DNA of 64,000 bases from Stomorhina lunata (GCA_933228675.1 OW121744.1:26585827-26649826), one strand, 5' to 3'; shown: positions 1-14,100, counted from the first letter of the stretch. Notes: generated by a model from the letters alone, not told the origin. Made by a program: numbers and translations.

Positions 1-480
1 TTTCCTATAAATATTAAATTTTCGAAAAATTTCCTATAAATATTAAATTTTCGAAAAATTTCCTATATATAGTAAATTTTCCAAAAATTTGCTAAAAATA
101 GTAAATTTTTAAATAATTTCCTATAAACAGTAAATTTTCAAATAATTTCCTATAAACAGTAAATTTTCAAAAAATTTTCGAAAAATTTCCTATAAATAGT
201 AAATTTTCGAAAATTTTCCTATAAATCGTAAATTTTCGAAACATTTCCTATAAATATTAAATTTTCGAAAAATTTCCTATAAATATTAAATTTTCGAAAA
301 ATTTCCTATAAATATTAAATTTTCGAAAAATTTCCTATATATAGTAAATTTTCCAAAAATTTGCTAAAAATAGTAAATTTTTAAATAATTTCCTATAAAC
401 AGTAAATTTTCAAATAATTTCCTATAAACAGTAAATTTTCGAAAAATTTCCTATAAATAGTAAATTTTCAAAAAATTTGC
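1..480 (-). repeat. F1 minisatellite array (29 bp), reverse orientation
   Basis: Head-to-tail 29-bp units with the pattern TTTCCTATAAATAGTAAATT followed by TTCGAAAAA, running off the left edge of the window. Read on the minus strand this is the F1 unit (ACTATTTATAGG, AAATTTTTCG, AAAATTT). Variants with AAACAG, ATATAG or CTAAAAATAG recur in the same order about 290 bases apart, so blocks of several units were duplicated together. No coding potential. Confidence 0.93.
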
Positions 481-498
481 TTTACTTTATAGCCAAAC

Positions 499-572
499 CT
501 GAGACTTAGTTGGTTAGCACGTTGATAACTAAGCATATAATAACAACTTCAGGTTCCAACCCCAGTCACTGA
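499..572 (+). other. tRNA-like fragment with Pol III box A/B look-alikes
   Basis: A stretch following the array contains a box-A-like segment (ACTTAGTTGGTTAGCACG) and, about 40 bases on, a good box B (GGTTCCAACCC at 552-562). No convincing cloverleaf with a seven-base anticodon loop can be folded by eye, so I read it as a tRNA-derived SINE head or decayed tRNA pseudogene. The following sequence to about 680 may be its body; no target-site duplication was found. Confidence 0.45.
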
Positions 573-1779
573 AACATCAATTTCAATAATTATTAATTTC
601 TATTAAAATTATTTATCACCTAAATCGGCGGTAAGCCTTACAGCAAAACACGCTATCGATGTAAAAGAAACAAAATTGTGTGTAGAACAAAAAGCTTTAA
701 TAATGCGTCAAGCTAGCAAAAAAAGTAAACTTTTGTATTACATTTAATAGTCATCTATCGACATTATTTAACCGTAATTTTTTCGAACACCCAATAGATT
801 CCATATCTAGAATTATTTTTTCGTCTTATTTTCGAGCACTTGTTTTTCAGTGATAACGTGAAGCTACTTTCTGTTGGCCTCAAGAGGCAGAGCCACCAAA
901 TAGAAAAAAACCATCTGAAAAGTTCCAATTAAAAAAGAAAGAAAAAGTGTTGTAATTGATAGATAGCGATCACCCATGGTTGGTAATAAGAAATGGAAAA
1001 GAAATGGCCTTAAGATTACATTAGCAGAAAATAGAAATAAATCTTGTTCATTAGCCAAAACCAAAGCAGAGCAAAAACTACCTGTATTGGTCTAAAAGAA
1101 AATCTCCTATCCTGCTAATCATCACTTTAATGAGCGTAATCATTTGAAACTATTTTATGTCCATTTACTAATTGTGGTAATTAATATCAAATGCCTGGCC
1201 AGACTGGCCAAGTGTTTGTGGCAGTCGTCGGCTGGCTTTAGTTTTTTTTTCTTCTTTCAACCGCAATTTCTTGCGGTATGTGTTAATGATACTCAGACTC
1301 TGTCGCGGTCTCGGTCTCACTTTTCCTCCTTCTCGGTTACTTTGATTTAGCAAATCTTATTAAGATTACAAGGAATTCAAGGCAACAATGTCTGAAGTAT
1401 TGATATGATATGAGTGCCTGCTCGGTTGGTTTGTTCGCTCGTTCGTTTGTTTCCATCTAAAATGTCAACCATTAAATGAAGTTAATTATTTAATTACTTT
1501 GAACGTTTTACCGAAAAAAACTGTATTGGTAACATTATGCTGGTATTGTAAGATAAGACCTTAAACATAAGGCAATAGGTATAGGCTTTATTTATAGGGT
1601 ATTTTGTTTTGTATTACACTTTTAAGGAAATAAGTGCAAAAGCCAAATTAAGCTCAATATGAGAGCTTAACATTCATAATTTATTGACCATCTTAAAGGC
1701 TAAAGCTTTGAAATGACTTCTATTAAAAAAGATATCGTATTAAAAATTTTTGAAAACGTTGCATTAAGTTGGTTCAATT
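573..1779. other. Non-array stretch without recognised gene
   Basis: AT-rich DNA of ordinary complexity between two F1 arrays. Short open frames occur on both strands near 864-1064 and 1144-1353, but they are low-complexity, lack recognisable domains and overlap on opposite strands. I see no supported gene here. Confidence 0.6.
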
Positions 1780-4362
1780 TTATTATTTATAGAAATTTTT
1801 CGAAAATATTTCGAAAATTTCTTTTTATAGGAAATTTTTCGAAAGTTTACTATTTGTAGGAAATTTTTCGAAAATTAACTATTTATAGGAAATTTTTCAA
1901 AAATTGACTATTAATAGAAAATTTTTCGAAAATTTACTATTTATAGGAAATTTTTCGAAAATTTAATATTAATAGGAATTTCTTCTAAAATTTAATATTA
2001 ATAGAAAATTTTTCAAAAATTTACTATTTATGGGAAATTTTTCGAAAATTTAATATTTATAGGAAATTTTTCGAAAATTTTTATAAAATTTTAATTTTTA
2101 TAGGAAATTTTTCGAAAATTTTTATAAAATTTAATTTTTATAGGAAATTTTTCGAAAATTTTCAAAAATTTATTTTTATAGGAAATTTTTCAAAAATTTC
2201 CAAAAAATTATTATTAATAGCAAATTTTTCGAAAATTTACTGTTTATAATTATAGGAAATTTTTTAAAAGTTAACTTTATAGAAAAATTTCGAAAAAGAC
2301 TATTTACAGGAAATTTTTCAAAAACTTACTATCTATAGGAAATTTTTAAAAAAATTTACTATTTATAGGAATTTTTTTAAAAAATTTACTATTTATAGGA
2401 AATTTTTCGAAAATTTACTATCTACAGGAAATTTTTTTAAAAATTACAAATTATAAATTTTTTTTTCGAAAATTTACTATTTAAAGGAAATTTTTTGAAA
2501 ATTTATTAAATATAATTTTTTTTTTTGAAAAATTACTATTTTTAGGAAATTTTTCAAATATATAATATTTATAGGCAATTTTTCCAAAATTTAATATTTA
2601 TAAGAAATTTTTTGAAAATTTACTATTTATAGCAAATTTTTCGAAAATTTAATTTTTATACAAAATTTTTCTAAAATTTACTATTTAGAGAAAATTTTTC
2701 GAAAATTGACCATTTATAAGAATTTTTTTTAAATTTTCCATTTTTGGTAATTTTTGCCAAAATTTATTATTTATAGGAAATTTTTCGAAAATTTACTATT
2801 TTTCAAAAATTCCCTATTTACAGGAAATTTTTCAAAAATTTACTATTTAAAGGAAATATTCCAAAAATTCACTATTTAAAGGAAATTTTTCAAAAATTTA
2901 CTTTTTATAGGAAATTTTTCAAAAATTTACTTTTTATATTAAATTTTTCACAAATTTTCTTTTTTTAGGAAGTTTTTCAAAAATTTGCTATTTATAGGAA
3001 ATTTTTCAAAACTTTTCTATTTATAGGAAATTTTTCAAAATTTTTCTATTTATAGGAAATTTTTTTAAAAATTTACTACTTATAAAATTTTTTTAAAAAT
3101 TTACTATTAATAGGAAATTTTTCAAAATTTTTCTATTTATAGGAAATTTTTTCAAAAATTTGCTATTTATAAAAATTTTGTCAAAAATTTACTATTTATA
3201 GGAAATTTTTCAAAAATTTACTATGTATAGGAAATTTTTCGAAAATTGACTATTAAAAGGCAATTTTTACAAAATTTATTATTTATAGGAAATTCTTCGA
3301 AAATTTTCTATTTATAGAAAATTCTTCGAAAATTTACTATTTATATGAAAATTTTAGTATATTTAGAAAATTTTTCGAACATTGGAAATTTTTTAAATAT
3401 TAACTATTTATAAGAAATTTTTCGAAAATTTACTATTTATAGGAAATTTTTTGAAAATTTGCTATTTATAGGAAATTTTTCGCAAATTGAATATTAATAG
3501 GAAGTTTTTCGAAAATTTACTAATTATAGGAAATTTTTCACAAATTTACTTTTTTTTAGGAAGTTTTTCGAAAATTTACTAATTATAGGAAATTTTTCAA
3601 AAATTGACTATTTATAGAAAATTTTTAAAAAATTTACTTTTATAGGAAATTTTTCAAAAATTTACTTTTTATAGGAAATTTTTCACAAATTTACTTTTTA
3701 TAGGAAATTTTTCAAAAATTTACTTTTTATAGGAAATTTTTCAAAAATTTACTTTTTATAGGAAATTTTTCACAAATTTACTTTTTTTAGGAAGTTTTTC
3801 AAAAATTTGCTATTTATAGGAAATTTTTGCAAACTTTTCTATTTATAGGAAATTTTTCAACATTTTTCTATTTATAGGAAATTTTTTTAAAAATTTACTA
3901 CTTATACAAATTTTTCAAAAATTTACTATTATTAGGAAATTTTTCAAAATTTTTCTATTTATAGGAAATTTTTTCAAAAATTTGCTATTTGTAAAAATTT
4001 TTCAAAAATTTACTATTTATAGGAAATTTTTCAAAAATTTACTATGTATAGGAAATTTTTCGAAAATTGACTATTAAAAGGAAATTTTTACAAAATTTAT
4101 TATTTATAGGAAATTCTTCGAAAATTTACTATTTATAGAAAATTCTTTGAAAATTTACTATTTATATGAAAATTTTAGTATTTTTAGAAAATTTTTCGAA
4201 CATTGACTATTTATAGGAAATTTTTCGAAAATTGACTATTTATAGGAAATTTTTAAAAAATTAACTATTTATAAGAAATTTTTCCAAAATTTACTATTTA
4301 TAGGAAATTTTTCGAAAATTTACTATTTATAGGAAATTTTTTGAAAATTTGCTATTTATAGG
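1780..4362 (+). repeat. F1 minisatellite array (29 bp), forward orientation
   Basis: About 90 degenerate copies of the unit TTTACTATTTATAGGAAA plus TTTTTCGAAAA. The two halves of the array resemble each other: the block around 2930-3360 (TTTTTTAGGAAGTTTTTC, then units ending in CTTCGAAAATT) recurs around 3770-4200. This points to duplication of a block of roughly 0.8 kb. No coding potential. Confidence 0.92.
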
Positions 4363-4925
4363 ACAACCTTCATTTAGATATGTAGGTTATCATATGTTCG
4401 GTCTTGGCCGACACTCATTTGTACTTGTTTTTTTTTCTGATAAAGTTTTAATCAGAGTTAATAACTTTTTGTGCTCGTAAGGCCAAACAATTCTTTTGAT
4501 AAAATTTGCTTAATCAGATTTTGATATGGGATTTTTATAAAAAACTCTTATGCTAATCAATATTAATCTTATCTTTTAAAATGTTTTAATTCAAAATAAA
4601 TGAAAAGAATGATTAAAAGCCAGAACGTTTCAGACGTTTCATGGTACAATTGTACTTATTTTTTTTTGTTGGCACATTTTAAACCTTGTTGGTACCGTTG
4701 TATTTGCCAAATTAAAATTTTGCATCCCTGTATCGTCATTTTCTCTAGATTTCTGTATATTTCCGGTCTTGGATCTTGTATGGGGTCAAATATCGCCGGA
4801 TGGTCTTGAAATTTGTCACATCGATTTATTTTCACTTAAAGCTTATCTGTACAAAAATAGTACTTTAAAATGGAAGATAACGGAGTTTAAAAAAAATCCC
4901 TTCCTGATTTCGCTTGGCATAGTCA
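4363..4925. other. Spacer with degraded dispersed-repeat fragments
   Basis: Begins abruptly at the array edge with a phrase also met elsewhere in the window (GGTTATCATATG, then GTCTTGGCCGAC). Later parts resemble the interior of the 26805-27497 element (GGGGTCAAATATC, GTCTTGAAATTTG). Overlapping small open frames at 4600-4969 are not supported as genes. Confidence 0.45.
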
Positions 4926-6718
4926 AAATTTCGAAAAATTTCATGTATACATATATAGTAAATTTTTGAAAAATTTCCTATAAATAGTATTTTTTTTAAT
5001 TTCTTTTAAAAATTTCCTATAAATAGTAAATTTTTGAAAAATTTTCCATAAAAATAAATTTTTGAAAAATTTCCTATAAAAAGTAAATTTTTGAAAAATT
5101 TCCTATAAAAGGTAAGTTTTTGAAAAATTTCCTATAAACAGTAAATTTTTGAAAAATTTCCTATAAACAGTAAATTTTTAAAAAATTTCCTATAAAAAGT
5201 AAATTTTTGAAAAATTTCCTATAAAAAGTAAATTTTTGAAAAATTTCCTATAAAAATTAAATTTTTGAAAAATTTCTATAAAAAGTAAATTTTTGAAAAA
5301 TTTCCTATAAACTGTAATTTTTGAAAAATTTCCTATAAAAAGTAAATTTTTGAATAATTTCCTATAAAAAGTAAATATTTGAAAAATTACCTATAAAAAG
5401 TAAATTTTTGAAAAATTTACTATAAAAAGTAAATTTTTGAAAAATTTCCTATAAAAAGTAAATTTTTGAAAAATTTCCCATAAAAAGTAAATTTTTAAAA
5501 AATTTCCCATAAAAAGTAAATTTTTGAAAAATTTCCTATAAAAAGTAAATTTTTGAAAAATTTCCTATAAACAGTAAATTTTTGAAATATTTCCTATAAA
5601 AATTAAATTTTTAAAAAATTTCCTATAAACAGTAAATTTTTGAAAAATTTCCTATAAAAAGTAAATTTTTGAAAAATTTCCTATAAAAAGTAATTTTTTG
5701 AAAAATTTCCTATAAAAAGTAAATTTTTGAAAAATTTCCTAAAAAACAGTAAATTTTTGAAAAATTTCCTATAAACAGTAAATTTTTGAAAAATTTCCTA
5801 TAAACAGTAAATTTTTAAAAAATTTCCTATAAAAAGTAAATTTTTTAAAAATTTCCTATAAAAAAGTAAATTTTTCAAAAATTTCCTATAAAAAGTAAAT
5901 TTTTGAAAAATTTCCTATAAAAAGTAAATTTTTGAAAAATTTCCTATAAAAAGTAAATTTTTGAAAAATTTCCTATAAACAGTAAATTTTTAAAAAATTT
6001 CCTAAAAACAGTAAATTTTTGGAAAATTTCCTATAAAAAGTAAATTTTTGAAAAATTTCCTATAAACAGTAAATTTTTGAAAAATTTCCTATAAAAAGTA
6101 AATTTTTAAAAAATTTCCTATAAAAAGTAAATTTTTGAAAAATTTCCTATAAAAAGTAAATTTTTGAAGAATTTCCTATAAAAAGTAAATATTTGAAAAA
6201 TTACCTATAAAAAGTAAATTTTTGAAAAATTTCCTATAAAAAGTAAATTTTTGAAAAATTTCCTATAAAAATTAAATTTTTGAATAATTTCCTATAAAAA
6301 ATAAATATTTGAAAAATTACCTATAAAAAGTAAATTTTTGAAAAATTTCCTATAAAAAGTAAATTTTTGAAAAATTTCCTATAAAAAGTAAATTTTTGAA
6401 AAATTTCCTATAAAACGTAAATTTTTGAAAAATTTCCTATAAAACGTAAAATTTTTAAAAATTTCCTATAAAACGTAAAATTTTGAAAAATTTCCTATAA
6501 AAAGTTAATTTTTGAAAAAATTCCTATAAAAAGTAAATTTTTGAAAAATTTCCTATAAAAAGTAAATTTTTGAAGAATTTCCTATAAAACGTAAATTTTT
6601 GAAAAATTTCCTATAAAACGTAAAATTTTGAAAAATTTCCTATAAAAAGTTAATTTTTGAAAAAATTCCTATAAAAAGTTAATTTTTGAAAAATTTCCTA
6701 TAAAAAGTAAATTTTTGT
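4926..6718 (-). repeat. F1 minisatellite array, AAAAAG subfamily, reverse orientation
   Basis: About 60 units of 29 bp reading TTTGAAAAATTTCC followed by TATAAAAAGTAAATT. It is the reverse complement of the subfamily that fills 41832-44152 and differs from the neighbouring F1 array mainly by CTTTTTATAGG in place of CTATTTATAGG. Units with ACAG, CG or ATT variants recur in blocks. Confidence 0.93.
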
Positions 6719-7871
6719 TTGTAATTGTATCAAATCGTTAACTACAAAATGTTTGACTGTCAATGTTTTAGTTGGTTTTGGAAATTTAAAATTAATTATT
6801 TTTCGCATTAATTTTTTTGGAATGTGGATTTATTCCACTTTCAAAATAAAGTCTTTATATATATTTTAAATTATGTCGATGTTGTTGCATGAAATAAGTG
6901 ATCTCTTTTGAATAGTTTCAGTTTTTTATTTTCTTAAAAAGGGAATTATAAAATTTTTTTATTAGGTGACCGTGCATAAATTTTTTTAATTATGTCGATG
7001 TTGCATAAAATAAGTGATTTCCCAAAAAATAACAGAAGGAGTATTTTCTTGTCTTAAAATGGAAATTTTTATAACCTTTTTTTATTTAATCGTGTATAAA
7101 TTTTCCGTTTATCCATAACAACATTCACTTGAAAACTGTTTAGAAAAATCCGATTCCTTGTTACTTCAAAGCATTTCTAATGCATGTCAAATGTTGTATC
7201 AAACCTAAATGAAATCCACTTTTTTGTATAAGAGTTTCATACCTAAGCTCATCCAACATATTCAGCTAAATGCAAAGAAGTTTGAAGTCTAAGTTGCATG
7301 TTGCACCGGCAACATGTATGATCAGTTTCAGAATTTAAGATCTCTACTCTAAAAGACATTATTGACATAAACTATTAGTAAGTGTCATTGGTAAAAAATG
7401 TCTTGAAATTGGCAAAAATAAAAAAATTTATCTAAAAACAGTTTATTACCTGGCAAACGCCCTAAAAATGGATTTACTTTACTCTATGAAATCTATGATC
7501 TATGTTCAGAAAAATAAAAAATAGTCGTAAATAAAAACCAACAAAATAAAATAACTGGTACAAAACAACATTTGTCACGCAAATCTTTAGGTTTTTCTAA
7601 CATTTGCTTACAAAAAACTCTTAACGATCTACAAAAAATGCAAATTACTTTAAGAAAATATTTCATTTTTGCATGTCACTAAAGTCTGGGCGTTAGGTTT
7701 TACTATTTTTCAAGATTCCTCTAGAAAATAACGTATTTTTTGTTTTTTTCTTATTTTTAAATTTTACGCAAAACGATTTGCCAAATAATAATGAAAAGTT
7801 TTTCGTTTCTTGTTTAATCTTAAAAGCATGCGTGCAGTTATTTTAATTAATTTTGTTATATACAAGCGATT
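6719..7871. other. Sequence 3' of the EcKinase-like gene
   Basis: AT-rich single-copy-looking DNA between the F1 array and the polyadenylation region of the minus-strand gene. Two short related blocks occur (TTATGTCGATGTTG near 6872 and near 6986), suggesting a local duplication of about 115 bases. No gene, RNA or mobile element recognised. Confidence 0.5.
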
Positions 7872-7889
7872 TTTATTTAAATTTTTATT
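7872..7889 (-). promoter_or_regulatory. Candidate polyadenylation signals of the EcKinase-like gene
   Basis: Two AATAAA hexamers on the minus strand (7889-7884 and 7877-7872) lie 19-38 bases downstream of the stop codon at 7910-7908. They are correctly placed for a very short 3' UTR. In DNA this AT-rich the hexamer also occurs by chance, so this is a position-based inference. Confidence 0.4.
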
Positions 7890-7907
7890 CTATTTTTTTT
7901 TTTGGAC

Positions 7908-8166
7908 TTAAAATCCATTAAAAACTTTAGCATCATTGGCTTTATTGAGTTCAAACAATTCCTTGATTTGATGTGCCAACTCACGATCGACCACTTCTCC
8001 ACCTCTTGTCATTACTTCCTGTATTATTTCCTTTTCAGTTAATTGTGCCGTTAGCATTTCTTGTGATGTCTCCTCCTTAGGTTCGACCAGACTCATAAGG
8101 AAACAGGCACATATGCCTATACTGTAGGGCAAGTATTTGATGTATTCCTTTAGCAGGGAATTGTGA
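7908..8166 (-). CDS. EcKinase-like gene, exon 3 (last coding exon)
   Basis: Starts after the acceptor TATCTTTGCAG on the minus strand, completing the split codon AG|T (Ser346). It then reads HNSLLKEYIKYLPYSIG and ends KVFNGF before a TAA stop. It codes for residues 346-431, including a hydrophobic helix-like stretch (SIGICACFLMSLV) and an acidic tail rich in Glu, as common at the C-terminus of this family. The shift to codon-like composition against the AT-rich flanks supports it as real coding sequence. Confidence 0.88.
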
Positions 8167-11100
8167 CTGCAAAGATATTAAAAAAAATAGAATTTTTATT
8201 ATGGTTTGTGTATTATATAACCCCGCTACTTTGATAGCGGTAGAATTTGAATTCTAAAAAAGTACCAACATTCCAAAAATTCCGAAAAGTACCAAACATT
8301 TCATTGATATTTTTCATATTAATCGATTGCTCTTTACATTATGTTTCTTATACCCAATGGTCTAAAATATACCAATTGGTTAAAAAAAGTACCAAAAAAC
8401 AGCTCCACATTATCACTTTTTATAAAGTATCATTGTAATGTATCGGCGCAAAGAGAACAAAACAAAACAATAATCTTTTTTTATCAAAAATTTTTCTATA
8501 GAAATTTTTTTATCAAAAATTTTTCTATAAAAAATTTTTTATCAAAAATTTTTCTATAGAAATTTTTTTATCAAAAATTTTTCTATGGAAAATTTTTTAT
8601 CAAAAATTTTTCTATGAAAAAGTTTTTATCAAAAATTTTTCTACAGAAAATTTTTTTATCAAAAAATTTTTCAATAGTTATCTATAAAAAATTTTTCTAT
8701 AGAAATTTTTTTATCAAAAATTTTTCTATGGAAAATTTTTTATCAAAATATTTTCTATAGAAAATTTTTTTTATCAAAAAAATTTTCTATGGAAATTTTT
8801 TTATCAAAAATTTTTCTATGGAAAATTTTTTATCAAAAATTTTTCTACAGAAAATTTTTTTATCAAAAGTTTTTCTATAGAAAATTTTTTCTATGGACAA
8901 TTTTTTATCAAAAATTTTTCTATAGAAAATTTTCTTACAAAAATGTTTCTATAAAATTTTTTTTATCAAAAATTTTTCTATAAATATTTTTGTTATCAAA
9001 ATTTTTTCTATAGAAAATTTTTTTATCAAAAGTTTTTCTATGGACAATTTTTAATCAAAAATTTTTCTAAGAAATTTTTTTATCAAAAATTTTCTGTAGA
9101 AAATTTTTTTATCAACAATTTTCTATAGAAAATTTTTTTATTAAAAATTTTTCTATTGAAATTTTTTTATCAAAAATTTTTGTATATAAAATTTTTTTAT
9201 CAAAAATTTTTGTGTAGAAAATTTTTTTATCAAAAATTTTTCTCTAAAAAAGTTTTTATCAAAAATTTTTCTATAGAAATTTTTTTATCAAAAATTTTTC
9301 TATAGAAAATTTTTTTATCAAAAATTTTTCTATAGAAAATTTTTTTATCAAAAATTTTTCTATAGAAAATTGTTTTATCAAAAGTTTTTCTATGGACAAT
9401 TTTTTATCGAAAATTTTTCTATAGAAAATTTTTTTATCAACAATTTTCTATAGAAAATTTTTTATTAAAAATTTTTCTATTGAAATTTTTTTATCAAAAA
9501 TTTTTGTATAGAATTTTTTTTTACCAAAAATTTTTGTATAGAAAATTTTTTTATCAAAAATTTTTGTATAGAAATTTTTTTTTACCAAAAATTTTTGTAT
9601 AGAAAATTTTTTTATCAAAAATTTTTGTATAGAAAATTTTTGTATAAAAAATTTTTTTATCAAAAATTTTTCTATAGAAAATTTTTTTATCAAAAAAAAG
9701 TACCAAACATTTTATTGATCTTTTTTATATTAATCGATTGCTCTTTACATTATGTTTCTTATATCAAATGGTTTAAATTATACTAATTGGTTAAAAAAAG
9801 TACCAAAAAACAGCTCCACATTATCACTTTTTATAAAGTATCATTGTAATGTATCGGCGCAAAGAGTACAAAACAAAAAAATATTTTTTTTTTTATCAAA
9901 AATTTTGCTATAGAAAATTTTTTTTATCAAAAATTATTCTATGGAAATTTTTTTATCAAAATTTTGTCTATAGAAAATTTTTTTATCCAAAATTTTTCTA
10001 TAGAAATTTTTTTTATCAAAAATTTTTTTATGAAAAATTTTTTATCAAACATTTTTCTATAGAAAATTTTTTTATCAAAAAATTTTTCTATAGAAATTTT
10101 TTTATCAAAAATTTTTCTATAGAAAATTTTCTTACAAAAATGTTTCTATAAAATTTTTTTTTTTATCAAAAATTTTTCTATAAATATTTTTGTTATCAAA
10201 ATTTTTTCTATAGAAAATTTTTTTATCAAAAGTTTTTCTATGGACAATTTTTAATCAAAAATTTTTCTAAGAAATTTTTTTATCAAAAATTTTCTGTAGA
10301 AAATTTTTTTATTAACAATTTTCTATAGAAAATTTTTTTATCAAGAAATTTTCTTTAGAATTTTTTTTTATCAAAAATTTTTGTATAGAAATTTTTTTTA
10401 TTAAAAATTTTTCTATAGAAATTTTTTTTATCAAAAAATTTTTTACAGAAAATTTTTTTATTTGTTTTTCTATAGAATTTTTTTTTATCAAAAATATATC
10501 TATAGAAAATTTTATTATCAAAAATTTTTCTACAGAAAATTTGATTATCAAAAATGTTTCTATAGAAAATTTTATTATCAAAAATTTTTCTATAGAAAAT
10601 ATTCTTACAAAAATTTCTATAGAAAATTTTTTTTAGGTTTAGAAATATAACGTTTGTGTTTTTTTCTTTTTCATTTTCTAAAAGTACCGAATTCATGACC
10701 TCTTAGTTTCAGAACTAATCTCAGCTCAATTTTATTTTTCTTTCTATCTCTATAAGTTATCGATTTTTCCCCTTTTTAACTCCCCAAATTAAAAACATTT
10801 TTTAATTTTTTTTACCCCTAAAATAGAGAAAGTACCGAAATTTTGTTTCTATATTCAAAGGTTTGAAAGTACCAAAAAATAGCCTTAAACATTTCTTAAG
10901 CCCCCTTTTTAAAAGTACCAATGCAATTTAAATTTTGTTGTTATCGCCTTTGATTTCCCCTTTTTTACTCCTTAAATTTGAAACCTTATTTAAGTTTTAT
11001 CCTTTTTAACTCATAAAATAGAAAAAGTAGCCAAATTTAATTTCTGTATTCAATGGCTTAAAATATACCCATTGGTTAAAAAAGTACCAAAAATAGCTTT

Positions 11101-14100
11101 TATTCTTTTTGTTTTTGTTCCTATCGCTTTTGGGTTTAGAGATATAACGTTTGTGATTTTTTTGTCCTTTTTTTAAACTTTCTTACTCATGATTCGACCG
11201 AATTTTTAAAAGGTACCAAATGTATTTCCTTTTATTTTTACAACTTATCTAAATGCAATTTTATTTTATTTCTATCCATTTTAGTTATCAATTTTTGCCC
11301 TGTTTTATTCCCAAATTTAAATAGTACCAAATACTTCTCTGATGTTTGAATAGCATTTCATTAAAGTTTTTATCTTTAGTTTTTGGTTTTGAAAGATATG
11401 TAAAGATAAGAACACAATTTTTCACCTTAACCTTCACTTTTACCCCTAAAATAGAAAAAGTACCAAAAATTTGTTTTTATATCTAATGGCTTAAAATATA
11501 GCCATTGGTTAAAAAAGAAGAAAAATATTACTTTTATCCTTTTTTTTTTTTCTTTTTAAAAAGTACTAAGTGTACATGATTTCTAAACTTATTTTTCCTT
11601 ATTCGACCGAATTCTCAAAAAGTACCAAATGCTTTTTCGTTTATTTGAGTTATAGATTTTTTTTACCCTCAGAATTGAAATAAATACCAAATACTTGATT
11701 GATTTTTGTTTCTATTCCTTTTAGTTCCCGATTTTTCTCTTTTTTACCCTCAAGTTAAAAAAGTACCAAATACTAGTTTTATATTTGTTATTATTTCTAT
11801 CCCTTTAAATTATCGATTTTACCCTCAAAATTGAAATAAGTACCTAACATTCGATTGATGTTTATTTCTATTCCTTTAAGTTATTAATTTTTCTCTTTTT
11901 TTACCCTCAAATTAAAAAAAGTACCAAATACTAGTATTATATTTGTTTTGCGGTAACCGATTCTATATAAATTTTGTCTTTAGCTTTATTATTTCAAAAG
12001 AAAACTATTGTATTTATTAAAAACAAAAGTACCAAATATCAGTTTCATATTTGTTTTTGTTTCTATCCATTTTAAGTTTGTTTATAGTCCTTTTAGTTAT
12101 TGATTTTCTACATTTTTACCTTTAAAATTGAAATAAGTACCAAATGCTACATTGATGTTTGTTTCTATCCCTTTTAATTACTGGTTTCTCTTTTTTACAC
12201 TCAAATGAAAAAAGTACCAAATACTGGTTTCATCTTTTTTTGGCAACCTATTTCTTTGTAATTTTTTTTATCTTTAGCTTTGTTTCTTCAAAAGAAGACT
12301 ATTTAGAACATTAACATTTATTTTCATATTATTCTCGCTTTTAGTTTCGAAGATGTTGCGTTAACGAATTTTTCTTTTTTTAACCTTTTTGCTCTCTAGT
12401 ATGCCCCTTTTTTTAAAAAAAGTATGAATATATTTCTATCTTTTGCTTGTTACGAATTTTTTCGTCTTTTACAACCAAAATAAAAAAAGTACCGAAAAAT
12501 ATGCGAATGTTAAATACACAATTAAAAACCTTCAAATTTTGTCCCGTTTTTTGCCTCTTATTGTTTTGATAAATCTTTTTGGTTCATTTATATTTACCCC
12601 TTTTTGTCCCATATTTGATCAATTTTCGAAAAAAGTACTAAAAACATGTCAATTTTGGAAAAAAGTACTAAAAACATGTCCTCTTATCCATACCCAATTA
12701 AAATTTTGTTTATTTTGCTATTACTTTCTCTTTTTTAACCCTAAACCGCAAAGTTTTCAAAAAGTACTGAACACATCTGGAACAAATATCAAACACATCG
12801 TGGGTACTTTTTTCAATAAATGGGCAGAAAAGGGGAAAACTTGTATTAGCTCTGTTTCGAGATCAGCAATGATTTTATTTTCATTGCTGATCTCTAAACA
12901 GTTTTAGTTTTAATTCTATCCCCTTTAGTGTAGGAGCTAATACAAGTTTTCCCCTTTATTGCCCACTTAATTGAAAAAAAAGTACCCACGATGTGTTTGA
13001 TATTTGTTCCATCTCAATCGACAGATGTATAAATTTTATTTCTAGCCTGAGATTATTAGATATTGATATTTCAATCTGATCTAATCATACACTTTTCTTC
13101 ATATCCCAACAACGAAAATATATCAATACTCATCAAACTCACCTCAAATAATCCGGTATGGTTCCCGGCACCAGCCTTTCATAGGTCTTCTTTAAAGTCT
13201 CACAATAAAGTGAGAAGATTTGTTTAAATGCATTATAACGCACTTCGGCTAAAGTTGAAATAGATAAGAAAATAGCCAAATCCATCATGGGTGAAGTTAC
13301 CCTCAAAGTCTGTAAATCGAACATCATAACGTCCACAGGTTGGCCAGCTTGGTCATATTTAAAGGCCACATTATTACGCAAATAATCACCGTGACACAAT
13401 GTTATAAAGGGTTCCCGAGGCTGTACTCGTTCTTTACTATGCTCATAATTGTCACCCAGCAAATTATAGAAATTCTCTAAAAAGGTCTCATCTACTGATG
13501 GCTCATATTCGCGGGTGGCTTTTATAATTCTCTTAACACTTTCACTTAAACGCAAACTCCATTCCGGATGCATATCACCGCCATAACGTGATTCCTTAAG
13601 ATCTTTGGTGAACTCCTTAAATTGTTCGGGTTTTTGGTGACGCCAAGCAAAACCCACACCATGAAATTCGGCCAAGTACTTAACACCCAAAAGTATATGC
13701 TCCAGCGATATATTGTACATTGCTTTGGGAACTTTCCATTGTTCTTGGGAGAAATCTCCGGTTATGACAGTGGCATAATTTTTACCCAAATCGGCATAAT
13801 AGAATTTGGCAATTTTTAAATCGATTTTACCAAAGTTTTGTAGGGCTGGCATTAGCTTCTCGTAGGCCAAGATTTCATTGGAGAATAGTTCATTAAATTG
13901 AATATTATCGAATACTTCTTGTGGTAATTGTGGGGTTTTCTGGAAGTGAAAATAAAAGTGATAGTAAAAAAAAAATAAATTTAGATTTTTAATTAAAAGT
14001 TGCCTTCAAGAGCTATACAACGATTGTAGCGGTCATTATATTAAAATAATACAAATGTTATAGTACTAAAATGCTTAACCCTTTACTTTAATAGCGGTAA

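Noticed and set aside
12443..12907. 154-codon open frame
   Set aside because: Crosses GTACC-type repeats and the arm of the foldback element; composition and position show it is chance.
13139..13870. Exon 2 as an independent single-exon gene starting at an internal codon
   Set aside because: Splice acceptor and donor are consensus, phases match exons 1 and 3, and the family length is reached only by joining all three.
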